Numbered from the stretch's first letter, positions 1-9,052 are shown. The stretch: DNA of 64,000 nt from Pseudomonas frederiksbergensis (GCF_003732705.1 NZ_MOBR01000026.1:30275-94274), one strand, 5' to 3'. Translations and numbers: made by a program. The notes: generated from the sequence alone by a model not told the origin.

Positions 1-1
1 T

Positions 2-538
2 CTGGAACTGGAAATCAGCAGCACCGATCGCCGGGTCGATTTGCTCAGCGAAGGGTTTGATTGCGTGGTGCGGGTGGGGGCGCAGCCGGATCAATCGGTG
101 GTCGCGCGCCGCGTGTGCGACTTTGCCATGGTCAACTGCGCCAGCCCTGCGTATTTGCAGCGCTACGGCGTGCCCCGGCGGCTCGAAGATTTGGCCGAGC
201 ATCGGCTGGTGCATTACGTCGGCGTGCTGGGTTCGCGTTCGGAAGGTTTTGAGTACGAGGAGGAGGGCAAGCTGCACCGCGTGGCGATGGCCGGCAGCAT
301 TACGGTGAACAACTCCGATGGATATGAGTCGGCGTGTCTGGGCGGTTTCGGTTTGATCCAGGCACCGGTGATGGGCATGCAGCCATACTTGCTCAGCGGT
401 GAACTGGTCGAGGTGCTACCGCAATGGCGAGCGCCGTCGATGGAAGTATCCATGCTGTATGCACGGCAACGGCACTTGCCATTGCGAGTGCGGGCGTTCA
501 TGGACTGGGTCGAACACATCATCCGCAGCACCCACTGA
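2..538 (+). CDS. LysR-family transcriptional regulator, C-terminal part (5' end outside window)
   Basis: The reading frame is open from the first bases and ends at TGA 536-538, so only the last ~178 residues are present. They form the effector-binding half of a LysR regulator: a Rossmann-like segment with 'DLLSEGFDCVVRVG' and 'VARRVCDFAMVNCASPAYL', then 'NNSDGYESACLGGFGLIQAP', the usual ligand-pocket and regulatory-domain signature. The N-terminal winged helix is outside the window, so the regulated genes cannot be named. Nothing downstream on this strand looks co-transcribed; a repeat array follows directly. Confidence 0.85.
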   Translation: MELEISSTDRRVDLLSEGFDCVVRVGAQPDQSVVARRVCDFAMVNCASPAYLQRYGVPRRLEDLAEHRLVHYVGVLGSRSEGFEYEEEGKLHRVAMAGSITVNNSDGYESACLGGFGLIQAPVMGMQPYLLSGELVEVLPQWRAPSMEVSMLYARQRHLPLRVRAFMDWVEHIIRSTH

Positions 539-539
539 C

Positions 540-1175
540 CCGTAGGAGCAAAGCTTGCTCGCGAAGGCAGTGTGTCAGCCAACATTTGGGTTGAATGTGA
601 AACCGTCTTCGCGGGCAAGCCTTGCTCCTACAAAGGCATCGCTGTAGAGCACAGATTTTGTGTTCACAGAAAATCCTGTAGGAGCAAAGCTTGCTCGCGA
701 AGGCAGTGTGTCAGCCAACATTTGGGTTGAATGTGAAACCGTCTTCGCGGGCAAGCCTTGCTCCTACAAAGGCATCGCTGTAGAGCACAGATTTTGTGTT
801 CACAGAAAATCCTGTAGGAGCAAAGCTTGCTCGCGAAGGCGGTGTGTCAGCCAACCGTTGCGTTGACTGTGAAACCGTCTTCGCGGGCAAGCCTTGCTCC
901 TACAAAGGCATCGCTGTGGAGCACAGATTTTGTGTTCACAGAAAATCCTGTAGGAGCAAAGCTTGCTCGCGAAGGCGGTGTGTCAGCCAACCGTTGGGTT
1001 GAATGTGAAACTGTCTTCGCGGGCAAGCCTTGCTCCTACAAAGGCATTGTGTGGAGCACAGATTTGGTGTTCACCGGAAACCAATGTGGGAGCGGGCTTG
1101 CTCGCGAAGGCGGTGTGTCAGTCAGCATTGAAGTCGACTGACACGGCCTCTTCGCGAGCAAGCCCGCTCCCACAA
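540..1175. repeat. Tandem array of five 136-bp REPIN units
   Basis: The motif GTAGGAGCAAAGCTTGCTCG recurs at 542, 678, 814 and 950, and a diverged form (GTGGGAGCGGGCTTGCTCG) at 1086, so the period is exactly 136 bp. Each unit has a forward REP arm, a short spacer with TGTCAGCCAAC, an inverted REP arm (CTTCGCGGGCAAGCC...), and a linker with GAGCACAGATTTTGTGTTCAC. Unit 5 differs most and ends at about 1175. The short frames seen here are repeat artefacts. The array sits between the LysR stop and the 3' end of the methyltransferase. Confidence 0.95.
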
Positions 1176-1185
1176 GGGTTAGGCG

Positions 1186-1908
1186 TTAGACGTGGAAGTA
1201 GCCCACGCACGAATCGAACGGCAGGCGTTTGAGTTCGATTTTGTTCAGGTCCAGCACTTCGCGCAGGGCTTTGGTTTCGCCGGGGAAGTTGCGGTAGGCG
1301 ACTTCGTCCAGGACCACGACTGCGCCTTTTGGCATGTACGGCAGGAAGGTTTCCAGCGCGACTTTGGTCGATTCATACAGGTCGGTGTCGAGGATCAACA
1401 TTGCGACAACCAGGTCCGGACGGGTCTTGACCCACTCTGGCACGGTTTTGACGATGTCACCTTTAACCAGCTCGCAACGCGGGATGCGGTTGACCGGGCG
1501 CAGCAGGTCGTTGGCGTCGATCATGTCCTGGATCAGCGACTGGTCGGTGTCGGAGAACATGGTCTCGTTGACGTCCGCCGGGTCTTCTTTCTTGTCGATG
1601 CTCTGGAAGCCTTCGAAGGTATCGAAGCCAATGATCGAGCGGTTGATCGCATACGGTTCCAGGATCATCGACAAGTGCATGTACAGCATCAGCGAGTTGC
1701 CCTTGTACACGCCGCACTCGATGATCGCGCCCGGTACTTCGGCGACTTTCTTGAACAGTTCCATGCGCGACAGCGCAGCGGTCACGCCGATGCGGTTGGC
1801 GAAGACGAACGGCGCGTCGGCCACGTACTCGGCATCGACCCGTTTCAGGACGTTGGCACGGGTTTCGTTGTACTGGGCCTCGGCGGGCGTGATGCGACGC
1901 TTGGTCAT
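1186..1908 (-). CDS. TylF/MycF-family (macrocin O-methyltransferase-like) methyltransferase
   Basis: This 240-residue protein has the layout of TylF/MycF-type SAM-dependent methyltransferases: 'GAIIECGVYKGNSL' (SAM-binding glycine loop, about residues 60-73), 'GFDTFEGFQS', an acidic 'LILDTDLYEST' segment (metal/substrate side), and 'PKGAVVVLDE'. The family methylates sugar hydroxyls or related small molecules; the substrate here is unknown. Its ATG overlaps the stop of the upstream dioxygenase gene (ATGA, 1905-1908), so the two are translationally coupled and probably act on one molecule. Flagellin or polysaccharide decoration is possible, but nothing nearby proves it. Confidence 0.8.
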   Translation of the reverse strand: MTKRRITPAEAQYNETRANVLKRVDAEYVADAPFVFANRIGVTAALSRMELFKKVAEVPGAIIECGVYKGNSLMLYMHLSMILEPYAINRSIIGFDTFEGFQSIDKKEDPADVNETMFSDTDQSLIQDMIDANDLLRPVNRIPRCELVKGDIVKTVPEWVKTRPDLVVAMLILDTDLYESTKVALETFLPYMPKGAVVVLDEVAYRNFPGETKALREVLDLNKIELKRLPFDSCVGYFHV

Positions 1909-2771
1909 TGCTGGATTCCTTGGAAATTCGAAAAGTCGTGGGCGTGGAAATAGTCTTTGAAACCGGCGCCGACGTCAGGGCAGGCGCTGTCGACGTTGAT
2001 CGCGCCGCGCTGGTGCTTGAGGTCGTCGAGGTGCATCAGGCGGAAGTCCACGCTGAAGCGGGTCTGTTGCGTGTGGTTCGGCACAGTGCCATGCAAATGC
2101 GATCCCGAGAAGATCAGCATGTCACCGGAGTTGCCAGCCACCCGCACTTCCGAGGCGCTGTTGATCGCTTCCAGGGGCACCGGATGCACGCGGGCTTCCT
2201 CTTTGAGGTTGTCCTTGGCTTTGTGCCGCTGGTTGCTGATCCAGTCGTTGAGGCTCCACTCGCTGGAGGTGTTCTTCACCGGTACGTCGAAGTAACCGCC
2301 GTTGATCATCATGGTCTGGTCGGGGCTGATGGTGTGCACCGGCATCCAGGTGTTGATCTGGCAATCGACGCTGCCGTACCAGGTATCGCGATGGGGTTTG
2401 TACGCATAGCTGACGCCCGCGTGCAGGTACTCGTAGTTGGGCACCACGCGAATCCGCGGCACGTCGAAAATGTATTCGTGCGGGTCGACACCGATTTCAT
2501 CGATGAAGCTCAGGATCAATTCCTTGGCGCGCAGGCTGTTGGTGAACTGGCCCTTGAGGCGCGTCACCAGTACCACGAATTCTTCCACCGGCATCAAGGT
2601 GTGCAGGGCCTGGTGGTGGGTCTCGCCGTCGAAGGCGGCAGTGATGCTTTCCTGGGCGAACGCGCACAACGCTTTGGCGGCACGCAGCTCAGTGTTCAAG
2701 AAGATGTCACCGGCGTAGATGGCTTCTTTGAAGTCAGCTTTTTTCTGAAGCTGATTGATGTACAGGTTCAC
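1905..2771 (-). CDS. Phytanoyl-CoA dioxygenase-like Fe(II)/2-oxoglutarate oxygenase
   Basis: About 288 residues. 'YKPHRDTWYG' supplies the H-x-D iron pair, and 'SGSHLHGTVPN' followed by 'TRFSVDFR' supplies the distal histidine and the 2-oxoglutarate-binding arginine typical of PhyH-type oxygenases. I chose the GTG at 2771 because AGGAG lies 8 nt before it; the frame stays open further upstream without a good ribosome site. It is the first gene of a two-gene unit with the TylF-type methyltransferase. The substrate is unknown; hydroxylation followed by O-methylation of a sugar or modified amino acid is an inference. Confidence 0.75.
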   Translation of the reverse strand: MNLYINQLQKKADFKEAIYAGDIFLNTELRAAKALCAFAQESITAAFDGETHHQALHTLMPVEEFVVLVTRLKGQFTNSLRAKELILSFIDEIGVDPHEYIFDVPRIRVVPNYEYLHAGVSYAYKPHRDTWYGSVDCQINTWMPVHTISPDQTMMINGGYFDVPVKNTSSEWSLNDWISNQRHKAKDNLKEEARVHPVPLEAINSASEVRVAGNSGDMLIFSGSHLHGTVPNHTQQTRFSVDFRLMHLDDLKHQRGAINVDSACPDVGAGFKDYFHAHDFSNFQGIQQ

Positions 2772-2903
2772 GGCTCTCACTCCTGAATGCATCGAGTCTC
2801 TAAGGAATCGGCACCACGTTAGCAAACTGAAGTGCGATCCATCGCTTGGCGGGTCAATAAAGATGAAATTGGACGATAGGGCGACGAAATGCGTTGGCCA
2901 GGC

Positions 2904-2937
2904 AAAAAAAATCCCGGCTCGGGAATTGAGTCGGGAT
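2904..2937 (-). terminator. Rho-independent terminator downstream of the phosphate permease
   Basis: Read on the minus strand: ATCCCG, a loop region, CGGGAT, then eight T. It lies between the pit-type gene (ending at 3058) and the start of the dioxygenase gene, so it should end the permease transcript after the intervening REP pair. Confidence 0.7.
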
Positions 2938-2951
2938 ATTCGCTTGACCTG

Positions 2952-3045
2952 TGTAGGAGCGAAGCTTGCTCGCGAAGGCGGCGTGTCAGTCAACATTTGC
3001 GTTGAATGTTAAGCCGCCTTCGCGGGCAAGCCTCGCTCCTACAGG
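2952..3045. repeat. REPIN (inverted REP pair)
   Basis: Forward arm TGTAGGAGCGAAGCTTGCTC and inverted arm GCGGGCAAGCCTCGCTCCTA flank a spacer that contains GTGTCAGTCAACATT. It is the same family as the 540-1175 array and lies just after the permease stop codon. Confidence 0.9.
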
Positions 3046-3057
3046 TTCGGGGGGGGG

Positions 3058-4677
3058 TCAGAACAATTTGGTGAACAGCCAGTACAGGCTGCCCGACAGC
3101 AGGATCGCCGCCGGCAAGGTCAGCACCCACGCCATCAGCAGGTTGCGGATGGTCTTCATCTGCAAACCGCCGCCGTTGGCGACCATCGACCCGGCCACCC
3201 CCGAGGACAACACATGGGTGGTGGACACCGGCAAGCCAAACATGTCGGCGGCACCGATGGTCAGCATCGCCACGGTTTCCGCCGAGGCGCCCTGGGCATA
3301 CGTCAGGTGGGTCTTGCCGATTTTTTCACCGACGGTCACCACGATGCGCTTCCAGCCGACCATGGTGCCCAGCCCCAGCGCGATGGCCACGGCGATCTTC
3401 ACCCACAACGGAATGAAGCGCGTGGAGTTGTCGATCTGCTGCTTGAACAGTTGCAGCTTGCCGCTGGTGTCGGCGTCGAAGTTGCCGACTTTGTTCTTGT
3501 CCATCAGGCGAATGGTTTCGCTGGTCAGGTACATGTCGTTACGCACGTTACCCACGGCCTCGGCCGGGACTTTCGACAGTGAGCCGTAGCCCTTGACCTC
3601 GGCGCCGATGCTACCGGTCAGGGCGGCGAGGGCAGGCACCAATTGTGGCGTGGCTTCTTTGCTGCGCACGTAGTCGGACAGCACTGCGCGCGGATCGCCC
3701 AGGGCCGGCAACGGTGAAGCTTTCACCAAGGCTTGTTGGGTGACTTCGGCCACCGCGGCGAACTGCAACGCCTGATCGGCCGGCATGGTGCGGTTCAGTG
3801 CATACGCCATCGGCAAAGTACCGACCAGGATCAACATGATCAGGCCCATGCCTTTCTGGCCGTCGTTGGAGCCGTGGGCGAAAGACACGCCGGTGCAGGT
3901 CAGGATCAACAGACCGCGAATCCACCATGGCGGCGGGGCGTCGCCTTCCGGAGCCTTGTACAGCGCGCGATTCTTGACGAAGGCACGCAAGGCCAGCAGC
4001 AACAGCGCGGCAAAGCCGAAGCCGACCAACGGCGAGAGCAGCAGCGCGTAACCGATCTTGGTCGCTTGCGCCCAATCCACGCCGCTGGTGCCATCGCGGC
4101 CGTGCATCAGGGCATTGGCCACGCCGACGCCGATGATCGAACCGATCAGCGTGTGCGACGACGATGCCGGCAAGCCCAGCCACCAAGTGCCGAGGTTCCA
4201 CAGGATCGCAGCGATTAACAGGGCGAAGATCATGGCGAAACCGGCGGAGGAGCCGACTTGCAGTATCAGCTCCACCGGCAGCAACGCGATGATGCCGAAC
4301 GCCACCGCACCGCTTGAAAGCAACACGCCGAGAAAGTTGAAGAACCCGGACCAGGCCACCGCGAAGTTCGGCGGCAGCGAGTTGGTGTAAATCACCGTGG
4401 CCACGGCGTTGGCGGTGTCGTGGAAGCCGTTGACGAATTCAAACCCGAGGGCGATCAGCAATGCCACGCCGAGCAGCAGGAACGGGGTCCAGGTGGTCAC
4501 CACCGTGCCGAGTTCGTGCATGTCGTGCATCAGGCTGTAAGCGGTGAACAACAAACCGCTGGCCAGTACACCGAAGAAAACCACCAAGGTGAACAGGCCG
4601 GGTTTTTTATTGAGCTGCGGTCTGGCGCTGCTGCCGCTGGCGGGCGCCTGGGCAGTGGTATAGGAAGGAGTAGCCAT
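3058..4677 (-). CDS. PiT-family inorganic phosphate transporter
   Basis: A 539-residue inner-membrane permease with about ten hydrophobic segments. The PiT signature occurs twice in the family manner: 'EFVNGFHDTANAVATVIYTN' near the N-terminus and 'GLPVSTTHVLSSGVAGSM' near the C-terminus, with 'SFAHGSNDGQKGMGL' in the middle. It is expected to import phosphate (or metal-phosphate) with protons. I chose ATG 4677 (AGGA 9 nt upstream, 'MATPSYTT'); a longer frame to 4725 exists without a good ribosome site. The central soluble loop (about residues 270-390) is large, as in Pseudomonas PitA-like proteins. Monocistronic; a terminator follows. Confidence 0.9.
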   Translation of the reverse strand: MATPSYTTAQAPASGSSARPQLNKKPGLFTLVVFFGVLASGLLFTAYSLMHDMHELGTVVTTWTPFLLLGVALLIALGFEFVNGFHDTANAVATVIYTNSLPPNFAVAWSGFFNFLGVLLSSGAVAFGIIALLPVELILQVGSSAGFAMIFALLIAAILWNLGTWWLGLPASSSHTLIGSIIGVGVANALMHGRDGTSGVDWAQATKIGYALLLSPLVGFGFAALLLLALRAFVKNRALYKAPEGDAPPPWWIRGLLILTCTGVSFAHGSNDGQKGMGLIMLILVGTLPMAYALNRTMPADQALQFAAVAEVTQQALVKASPLPALGDPRAVLSDYVRSKEATPQLVPALAALTGSIGAEVKGYGSLSKVPAEAVGNVRNDMYLTSETIRLMDKNKVGNFDADTSGKLQLFKQQIDNSTRFIPLWVKIAVAIALGLGTMVGWKRIVVTVGEKIGKTHLTYAQGASAETVAMLTIGAADMFGLPVSTTHVLSSGVAGSMVANGGGLQMKTIRNLLMAWVLTLPAAILLSGSLYWLFTKLF

Positions 4678-4790
4678 GCCGGACAATCCTGAGGAGGGAA
4701 GGAGTGTCGCCCATGATCGTTTCAAAATATGACAGAGAGACTGCGGTGGGTCAGTGTTTACGGTTTTTGTGTAACCACCCGTCCTGTAAT

Positions 4791-4920
4791 GATCGTTCCC
4801 ACGCGGAGCGGCTGATCGTTCCCACGCTCTGCGTGGGAATGCAGCAAGGGACGCTCTGCGTCCCAGAAGCGGACGCAGAGCGTCCGGGGAGGCATTCCCA
4901 CGCGGAGCGTGGGAACGATC
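4791..4920. repeat. Second-family palindromic repeat (GATCGTTCCCACGC type), with nested partial copy
   Basis: The element begins and ends with GATCGTTCCCACGC and its reverse complement, and has an inner inverted pair ACGCTCTGCGTCC / GGACGCAGAGCGTCC. The first 18 bp (GATCGTTCCCACGCGGAG) are repeated almost at once as GATCGTTCCCACGCTCTG. Related copies lie at 32854-32966 and 52130-52235. Confidence 0.9.
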
Positions 4921-4928
4921 AAGTCAGC

Positions 4929-5951
4929 TCAATAATCCTGGCGCTTACGAAACGCCCAACGCCCGGCCAGCACGGTAAACGTCGCGACCAACGCCACCAG
5001 AATCCAGAACCCTTCTGGATCCCCCGCCAGCGGAATCCCCCCAACGTTCATCCCGAAAAAACCGGCAATGATGTTGATCGGCAACGCCAGCACCGTGACC
5101 ACGGTCAGGGTAAACAGCGTGCGGTTGCTCTGTTCATTGAGGTTGGCGGCAATCTCTTCCTGCAACAGCTTGATCCGTTCACCGAGGGCCGTCAGGTCGT
5201 TGATGATCAGCGCAAACTCCTCGGTGGATTTGCGCAGTTCCTTGACGTCCTCCTTCTGCAGCCATTGCGGCGGCCGGTTGAGCAGGCGTAGCAGCGACCC
5301 CGGCTCCAGCGCCAACAACCGTTGCAGGCGCACCAGCACCCGCCGATTGGCGCCCAGTTCGGCGCGGTTGGTCGACAGCCGCGACGACAGCAATTCATCT
5401 TCGATCTGATCGACACTCTGGCTGGTCTTGCGCACGATTTGCGTCAGCACCTCGCCCTGATCGCGCAGCAGGTGCACCAGCAACTCCAGGGGCGAGCGAA
5501 AGCACTCACCGGCCTTCACCGACGAACGCAACTTGTCCACCGAGTGCAACGGTTGCAGGCGCGCGCTGATGATCAGCTTGCTGCGGGCGCACACCCACAG
5601 CGTCGACACATCCGACGACACCATGCTGCTGAGGTTGAACACCACATCGTTGACCACCGCCAGCAACGCCGAATCGACGTGCTCGATCCGCGTCGAGCGC
5701 GAGCCTTCGTGCAGCGCCTCGAAAAACTCCTCGGGCAATTCCAGATGGCTTTTCATCCATCGCTCGCACGCGGCGTGGGCCAGGTTCAGGTGCAACCAGA
5801 GGAATTCATCGCTGTCTTCGGTCTGCTGCAAGCAGCGCAGTGCCTCGGCCGAATCGATCTCCCGGCCACGCTCACCCGGACGAAAACGGAAGCCGTAAAG
5901 CAGGCCGAACAAGTCAGTGTCGCGGTGAGTGTGATCGATGCTGTGGTTCAT
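4929..5951 (-). CDS. CorA/ZntB-like divalent cation transporter
   Basis: About 340 residues. The soluble N-terminal part has long helices ('LLRDQGEVLTQIVRKTSQSVDQIEDELL', in pieces), followed by two C-terminal membrane segments. The family's defining GMN motif is in 'FFGMNVGGIPL', after 'LPINIIAG'. It fits the zinc-transporter ZntB branch of CorA proteins as well as Mg2+/Co2+ channels; ion choice cannot be read from sequence. Start ATG 5951 ('MNHSIDHTHRD') has only a weak GCGAG ribosome site; a GTG at 5990 would add 13 residues. It stands alone between a palindromic repeat and the divergent chemoreceptor. Confidence 0.85.
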   Translation of the reverse strand: MNHSIDHTHRDTDLFGLLYGFRFRPGERGREIDSAEALRCLQQTEDSDEFLWLHLNLAHAACERWMKSHLELPEEFFEALHEGSRSTRIEHVDSALLAVVNDVVFNLSSMVSSDVSTLWVCARSKLIISARLQPLHSVDKLRSSVKAGECFRSPLELLVHLLRDQGEVLTQIVRKTSQSVDQIEDELLSSRLSTNRAELGANRRVLVRLQRLLALEPGSLLRLLNRPPQWLQKEDVKELRKSTEEFALIINDLTALGERIKLLQEEIAANLNEQSNRTLFTLTVVTVLALPINIIAGFFGMNVGGIPLAGDPEGFWILVALVATFTVLAGRWAFRKRQDY

Positions 5952-6227
5952 GAGGTCTCGCTGGGAGGAAGTGCCTGTCGCGGGTTTCACAGGTTCACTT
6001 GATCCGCATCATCGCAATGAGTTTTGACGGTTTTATGACAGTTGCGTGGCGACGCAAACGTGTGCGTTACCGATGGTCGGGAATGATTCAAGAATCGCTC
6101 TGGAACGCCGATGACGCAGGTGTCAGGTTGCGCGGCTCCGGCCACGAGCCGGGACCGCAGACAGGGAAGTTTGGACGTCTTTCACGCCCAACCAGGCGTG
6201 CCTCTTTTCTGTCATGAGTATCATCCG

Positions 6228-7846
6228 ATGCTGCAAAAATCCCTGAGAGCCCAAATCCTCGCGTTGCTCGGCGGCAGCCTGTTGGCGATGTTGCTGATCG
6301 CTTTGGCCTGCATTTCCTGTCCAGCGGCGTGCAGAGCTACGCCAATCTGATCGACGGACCGTTGCACACCTCGCAATTGATCGATGAGGCCAACCTGCAA
6401 TTCAAGGTGCAGGTTCAGGAGTGGAAAAATGTCCTGCTGCGCGGCAAGCAGCCGGCGGACCTGGATAAATACTGGAAGCAATTCGAAGACCGCCAGCGCG
6501 ACGTGCAGGGCATCCTCGGCGAACTCGCCAGCCAGAAAGGCCTGGATGGCCAGCTCAAGACCCGCATCGAACGCCTGCGTGACGAACACCGTCAGTTGGG
6601 CAGCGCCTACCAGAAAGGTCGCGATGCCTACGTCGCCGCCGGTGCCGACCCGACCGCCGGTGACACCGCCGTCAAAGGTGTGGACCGCGCCACCAGCGAT
6701 CAGATGAGCGAATTGGTCGGCGAACTGCGCAAGCAAGGCAGTGAACAGTCCGCGCTGATCAGCGCCGATGCCGAGCGCACGGTGATGCTGGGGATTATCG
6801 TGATGCTCGCCTCGGGTCTGTTGATCGGCCTGTTGAGCGTGTGGCTGATCAACCGCAACCTGGTGGATCCGATCCGCAAACTGATCGACTACGTGGCGCA
6901 ACTCAGCCAGGGCAAATTTGCCGATCGCGTGGCCAGCACCCGTCAGGATGAACTGGGCAAACTGGCCATGGCCGCGAACACCCTGCGCGACTTCCTCGCC
7001 GAAACTTTCACTCGTTTGCAGCGCAGCGCCAAGGACCTGGACAGCGCCAGCGGCGAGTTGAATGCCATCGCCGGCCTGATGGCCAGCGGCACCAACGAGC
7101 AGTTCAACCGCACCGATCAGGTGGCCACGGCGATGAACGAAATGTCCGCCACCGCCCAGGAAGTGGCGCGTCACGCCGCCGATGCGGCACGCGCCGCTGA
7201 CGATGCCGACCAGTCCGCCCAGCAAGGCGAAAAAGTCATGCAGGGCACCATTCACACCATCACCCAGATGCGCGGTGAAATCGCCAACACCGCAACGGTC
7301 ATCCGTCGTCTGGAAACCGACAGCGGTCGTATCGGCAAGGTGCTGGAAGTGATTCGCGGCATCGCCGAGCAGACCAATTTGCTGGCGCTCAACGCGGCGA
7401 TCGAAGCGGCCCGTGCCGGTGAAGCCGGACGCGGTTTTGCGGTAGTGGCCGACGAAGTGCGCAGCCTGGCCCAGCGCACGGCGGCATCGATCATTGAGAT
7501 CAACCAGATCATCCAGACCGTGCAAACCGGCGCGGTGGACGCGGCTCAGGCGATTGAAAGCGGCCAGTCCCGCAGCGAAGAAAGTGTCGCGCAAGTGACC
7601 CAGGCCGGCGCCATGCTGGAGCGCATCACCCATGCCGTGGAGGCCATCCGCGACATGAACCGCCAGATCGCCACCGCCGCCGAAGAGCAGACCTCGGTGG
7701 CCGAAGACATCTCGCGCAACCTCACCGAAATCACCACGATTGCCAGTACCAACCTGGACAACGTGCAGCGCACCGAAGCGGCGAGCCACAACCTGCACGG
7801 GTTGTCGGGGCAGTTGAATGAAGTGACGGCGCGCCTGAGCGCTTAA
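6228..7846 (+). CDS. Methyl-accepting chemotaxis protein with an apparent 1-base frameshift in the first membrane helix
   Basis: The natural start is ATG 6228 ('MLQKSLRAQILALLGGSLLAMLL'), which opens the first transmembrane helix, but that frame stops at 6348-6350. The rest reads from the next frame ('HFLSSGVQSYANLIDG...' onward to 7846). The span is one base short of 540 codons, so one base is missing near 6309-6314. Downstream parts are intact: periplasmic helical sensor, second membrane helix (about 6784-6850, 'MLGIIVMLASGLLIGLLSVW'), HAMP, and the signalling hairpin 'NLLALNAAIEAARAGE'. If real, the shift removes the N-terminal anchor and probably disables the receptor. A sequencing error is equally possible. 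Confidence 0.85.
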
Positions 7847-7957
7847 GCAAAACGACTGTGTACCGGTTTACTTACCAAACCGGTACACAGTCGATCTCAA
7901 GTGCGGCCAGGGGATGTCGATGATGGGGTTAACCTGAACCCACATAGGACAAGTCCC

Positions 7958-8392
7958 ATGGTCAGCATCACCTCGGTTTCGATCAACCAGACCCTTTCCA
8001 CACCGACCAGCAAAACCTCGATCAGCGACAGCACCGAAGACACCACGTCTGCGACCACCTCTTCCAGCGATACCACCAAGGCTTCCGCCGCTGGTGCCGC
8101 GCCGGCTGGCGGTGGTAGCAGTTCGAGCAGCAGCACTGAATCCGATGCGGTGAAGGAACTGCGCAAGCAAATCGCCGAGCTGCAAAAGCAATTGCAGGAA
8201 CAACAGCAGCAGTTGCAAGCGGCCCAGGCCAAGCAGGAAAGCGCTGATGCGAAAGCCGCAGACGTCGCCGCGGCTCAGTCGCAGATCTCGGCGACCTCGG
8301 GCTCGTTGCAAACCGCCACGGCGGCGTTGTTGCAAGCGTTGCAGGAGGATGGCGGCAGCACGTCCGGGTCGATGGTCAGTACGACGGCTTGA
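7958..8392 (+). CDS. Hypothetical protein with Ser/Thr-rich start and coiled coil
   Basis: 144 residues starting at ATG 7958 ('MVSITSVSINQTLSTP'). The first ~65 residues are almost all Ser, Thr and small residues. Then comes a Gly/Ser linker ('PAGGGSSSSSS') and a Gln-rich heptad region ('LRKQIAELQKQLQEQQQQLQ', about residues 68-87) that should form a coiled coil, and an Ala/Gln-rich tail. No signal peptide or catalytic motif is seen. Similar low-complexity proteins are common in Pseudomonas, but I know of no function. Transcribed alone. Confidence 0.65.
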   Translation: MVSITSVSINQTLSTPTSKTSISDSTEDTTSATTSSSDTTKASAAGAAPAGGGSSSSSSTESDAVKELRKQIAELQKQLQEQQQQLQAAQAKQESADAKAADVAAAQSQISATSGSLQTATAALLQALQEDGGSTSGSMVSTTA

Positions 8393-8406
8393 TGGGCTCA
8401 AGACAT

Positions 8407-8438
8407 AAAAAAAACGCACGACTCGAAGACTGTGCGTT
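8407..8438 (-). terminator. Rho-independent terminator (minus-strand strong, possibly bidirectional)
   Basis: AACGCAC (8413-8419) pairs with GTGCGTT (8432-8438). On the minus strand a long T-run follows, so it should end the PepSY transcript; on the plus strand the T-run is weak (CTTT) but may help end the preceding gene. Confidence 0.7.
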
Positions 8439-8459
8439 CTTTGAATTCAACACAAAACC

Positions 8460-8550
8460 TGTAGGAGCAAAGCTTGCTCGCGAAGACGGCAGTACAGTCA
8501 AAATTTGTATGACTGACACACCACCTTCGCGAGCAAGCCCGCTCCCACAG
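8460..8550. repeat. REPIN (inverted REP pair)
   Basis: TGTAGGAGCAAAGCTTGCTC and the inverted arm GCGAGCAAGCCCGCTCCCAC flank a spacer with ATGACTGACACA. It lies between a terminator and the PepSY stop codon. Confidence 0.9.
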
Positions 8551-8568
8551 GGAGATTCGGGGGGGGGA

Positions 8569-8874
8569 TTATGTGTCTTGCTTGTTGCTCAGGACTTTGC
8601 CGGTGGCTGCGTCGAAATCCACGTCCCATTCAACGCCGTTAGCGGCTTTCAGTTCGACTTCGTATTCGTAGCCGTTGAAGTGGTTGTCCAGATCGGTGTC
8701 GGTGATGGTCGCACCTGGATGCAGTTTCAGGGCAGCCTGGTTCAATTCTTCCAAAGGCTTGATCTTGCCGCTTTTGACCAGCTCAGGGATTTGATCGACA
8801 CGAACATCAGCCTGGGCAATACCCGCAGTGAGGGTCAGGGCAGCGGCGGTGAACAGGGCAGTCAGGGTTTTCAT
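8569..8874 (-). CDS. Exported PepSY-domain protein
   Basis: 101 residues. A clear signal peptide (residues 1-22, 'MKTLTALFTAAALTLTAGIAQA') is followed by a single PepSY-like unit: 'IPELVKSGKIKPLEELNQAAL', 'FNGYEYEVELKAANGVEWDVDFDAATGKVL'. PepSY domains are periplasmic or envelope modules often linked to protease inhibition or sensing; this short single-domain form has no assigned substrate. Monocistronic; its transcript likely ends at the hairpin 8407-8438. Confidence 0.8.
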   Translation of the reverse strand: MKTLTALFTAAALTLTAGIAQADVRVDQIPELVKSGKIKPLEELNQAALKLHPGATITDTDLDNHFNGYEYEVELKAANGVEWDVDFDAATGKVLSNKQDT

Positions 8875-8967
8875 AAGCGTCTTTCCTTGGGTGAACTGTT
8901 TAAGTGGGCTCAGGTTAACCAGCGCAACTTAATTCACCCTTAAATTCAGCGGCGACCGCTAAAAGCA

Positions 8968-9031
8968 TTCGCGAGCAGGCTCGCTCCCACAGGTTGAGCG
9001 CAAATCCTGTGGGAGCGAGCCTGCTCGCGAA
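8968..9031. repeat. Short REPIN (inverted REP pair)
   Basis: TTCGCGAGCAGGCTCGCTCC and its inverted partner GGGAGCGAGCCTGCTCGCGA are separated by only about 17 bases. It lies just beyond the 3' end of glpQ. Confidence 0.9.
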
Positions 9032-9052
9032 GAAGTTAACGCGGTGTGCCGA

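Noticed and set aside
540..1175. Regular repeats with a 136-bp period that could suggest a CRISPR array
   Set aside because: The units carry inverted REP arms and identical spacers; there are no short direct repeats with unique spacers and no cas genes nearby.
6221..7798. Long open frame on the minus strand across the chemoreceptor gene
   Set aside because: It is the mirror of a GC-rich coding gene; the plus-strand frame has the full chemoreceptor signalling motifs and a natural start.
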